Assembly (NCBI GenBank): GCA_016293645.1
Contig: JAEDDW010000088.1
Span: forward strand, 1-6,945
DNA: 6,945 nucleotides
Direction: 5' to 3'
Origin: Treponema sp.
GTDB taxonomy: Bacteria > Spirochaetota > Spirochaetia > Treponematales > Treponemataceae
Positions 5,857 to 6,945 of the stretch are shown in pieces (position 1 is the stretch's first letter; each line of letters starts with the position of its first letter). A program made the translations under genes and the position numbers. The notes beneath the pieces were generated by a model that searched no databases, had not been told where the DNA came from, and saw only the letters and a program-made list of their open reading frames with translations.

Positions 5857-6684
5857 ATGGCAATTGTATCTTTCATCAGGCAGAATGCGACCTGCGGAAA
5901 TGAAATAGCAGAACGTACTGCTCACAAACTTGGCTACAAACTCATAACAGGAACCGATATTGAATCCAAGATTCTCAGATATGGATTTCCAAAAGAAAAA
6001 CTCGTCCTGTTCAACGAGAAGCGTCCAAAATTCTGGAATTCCGTCACCCGTGAAAGGGAACTGTATTTCAACTACCTGAAACTTGCGGTCTTAAGCTATG
6101 CCGCAGACAACAACTGTGTCTTCGTGGGAAAGGGAGCCTTTAAAATTCTGCAGGGAGTGCAGAACATGGTTTCCTTCAATATAACCGCACCCTTGGAACA
6201 GCGCGTGGAAAAAACAGCCCGGGAACAGAACATTAACCACCACAAGGCTGGAATTTCAGTACTTAAAACTGACTCACGGCAAAGGGAATACTATAGGGAT
6301 TACTTCAAATGCGACATAAAGGACACAACCCTTTTTGACCTTACCATTACAGCACCGGAAAACAGGGCTGAAATAATTTCCGATATGATCTCATCAATAC
6401 TCACAAGATATCAGGATTCGGAAACGGAAAAAACAGGCATCGAAAAAGTGAATGAACTCCTTGCGATGCAGGCACTTACAAACCTGCTGGTCATCGAGTA
6501 TGAGCTTCCGATCACAGGCCTTGATATAAAGGCCAACGGAAAGGAACTTGTTCTTTCTGGTATCGCGGAATCCTCCGCCCTTTCAGAACGGGCCGTGACA
6601 CTTATAAAATGTGAAATGCCGGAATATACAGTCCGGTCGGAAATCCGTGCTGTACAGGACCTTCATTCAAAAAGAGGTTTATAG
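5857..6684 (+). CDS. Cytidylate-kinase-like protein with C-terminal BON-like domain
   Basis: The 275-residue protein has no signal peptide or membrane segment, so it is probably cytoplasmic. Residues 1-186 match the cytidylate-kinase-like family (P-loop NTPase type). Matching features are IRQ...CGNEIAERTAHKLGYKL (7-29), VFVGKGAFKIL (88-98), the NITAPLEQRVEK region (108-119) and DSRQREYYRDYFKCDIKDTTLFDLTI (139-164). The glycine loop is unusual. Where relatives read RQ-F-G-S-G-G-x-E-I-A, this reads RQ-N-A-T-C-G-N-E-I-A, so two glycines are replaced and nucleotide binding may be altered. Residues about 200-270 resemble a BON fold: an amphipathic helix, then LDIKANGKELVLSGIAESSALSERAVTLI and a closing YTVRSEIRAV strand. 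This suggests a ligand-binding or interaction role. The true substrate is unknown and the name should not be read as proof of CMP kinase activity. The ATG at 5857 follows GGGAGG at five-base spacing. No terminator is seen before the tRNA-Gln promoter. Confidence 0.8.
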   Translation: MAIVSFIRQNATCGNEIAERTAHKLGYKLITGTDIESKILRYGFPKEKLVLFNEKRPKFWNSVTRERELYFNYLKLAVLSYAADNNCVFVGKGAFKILQGVQNMVSFNITAPLEQRVEKTAREQNINHHKAGISVLKTDSRQREYYRDYFKCDIKDTTLFDLTITAPENRAEIISDMISSILTRYQDSETEKTGIEKVNELLAMQALTNLLVIEYELPITGLDIKANGKELVLSGIAESSALSERAVTLIKCEMPEYTVRSEIRAVQDLHSKRGL

Positions 6685-6722
6685 GCAACCATATTATTTT
6701 CATAAAAATTACAGATTTGCTA

Positions 6723-6751
6723 TTGACACAATCGATGCATTTTTGTAGTAT
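6723..6751 (+). promoter_or_regulatory. Promoter of tRNA-Gln
   Basis: A consensus TTGACA (6723-6728), exactly 17 bases of spacer and TAGTAT (6746-6751) precede the tRNA by 13 bases. The predicted start is near 6758, leaving a leader of only about seven bases. It is the best sigma-70 match in the window, as expected for a stable-RNA gene. Confidence 0.85.
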
Positions 6752-6764
6752 CTAAGCATCACAT

Positions 6765-6835
6765 TCCCCGATTGTGTAATGGTAGCACTTCAGATTCTGG
6801 TTCTGATTGTGGGGGTTCGAATCCTCCTTGGGGAA
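6765..6835 (+). tRNA. tRNA-Gln (anticodon CUG)
   Basis: Folds into a complete cloverleaf. The acceptor stem is TCCCCGA (6765-6771) with TTGGGGA (6828-6834), and A6835 is the discriminator. The D stem is GTGT/GCAC around AATGGTA. The anticodon stem is TCAGA/TCTGA with loop TTCTGGT and anticodon CTG at 6797-6799, which reads CAG. A four-base variable loop follows. The T arm is GGGGG/CCTCC around TTCGAAT. Stems contain a few G-U pairs. The 3' CCA is not encoded (TCT follows), so a CCA-adding enzyme must finish it. Confidence 0.95.
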
Positions 6836-6840
6836 TCTTG

Positions 6841-6870
6841 AGAGCTGACCGTAAAAAGTCAGCTTTTTTT
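6841..6870 (+). terminator. Terminator-like hairpin after tRNA-Gln
   Basis: AGCTGAC (6843-6849) pairs with GTCAGCT (6858-6864) around an eight-base A-rich loop, and the stem runs into a T tract through 6870. It is five bases after the tRNA-Gln discriminator and would end that transcript. It also sits two bases before tRNA-Glu, so that RNA needs read-through or its own promoter. Confidence 0.8.
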
Positions 6871-6872
6871 AT

Positions 6873-6945
6873 GGCTCCTTCGAATATCGGTTTAGTTCGT
6901 GACCCTCTCAAGGTCGAAAGACGGGTTCGACTCCCGTAGGAGCTA
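6873..6945 (+). tRNA. tRNA-Glu (anticodon CUC)
   Basis: Complete cloverleaf ending on the last base of the window. The acceptor stem is GGCTCCT (6873-6879) with AGGAGCT (6938-6944), where the first pair is a G-U wobble, and A6945 is the discriminator. The D stem is GAAT/GTTC. The anticodon stem is TGACC/GGTCG with loop CTCTCAA and anticodon CTC at 6907-6909, which reads GAG. A four-base variable loop follows. The T arm is ACGGG/CCCGT around TTCGACT. Whether CCA is encoded cannot be seen. No promoter of its own is visible between it and tRNA-Gln. Confidence 0.93.

Overview
The window looks like ordinary chromosomal DNA from a spirochaete, most likely a Treponema from an oral, rumen or gut niche. 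That is a judgement from protein flavour (a compact ManA, a pair of 190-residue CHR proteins, a Lon with an unusual N-terminus) and from AT-rich promoters around moderately GC-balanced genes. No marker gene here proves it.

Layout from left to right. Bases 1-104 carry the 3' end of a plus-strand gene, probably a polytopic membrane protein of the RND/MMPL type. Three back-to-back inverted repeats (115-208) then separate it from the convergent lon gene. Five genes follow on the minus strand in three blocks. They are lon (253-2658), a manA/sugar nucleotidyltransferase pair that overlaps by one base (2809-4496), and a two-gene chromate-transporter operon that overlaps by four bases (4596-5737). 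A short divergent promoter region (5738-5856) leads to a plus-strand gene (5857-6684). It encodes a cytidylate-kinase-like domain with an altered nucleotide loop, fused to a BON-like domain. The right end holds tRNA-Gln(CUG) with a near-perfect promoter, a terminator-like hairpin, and tRNA-Glu(CUC), which ends exactly at the window edge.

How the genes relate. ManA and the nucleotidyltransferase are translationally coupled and probably supply activated sugars, plausibly mannose-derived, for surface or capsule glycans. The two CHR proteins are expected to form one heterodimeric inner-membrane anion transporter. Lon is the general ATP-dependent quality-control protease. The two tRNAs are both Glu/Gln-type and lie 37 bases apart with a hairpin between them.

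I found no convincing new multi-gene system. The points most worth following up are three. First, two transcription units (lon and the chromate operon) lack Shine-Dalgarno sequences and have promoter-like boxes placed so that transcription would start at the ATG, which suggests leaderless mRNAs. Second, the kinase-like/BON fusion has lost loop glycines. Third, a terminator-like hairpin sits two bases before tRNA-Glu.
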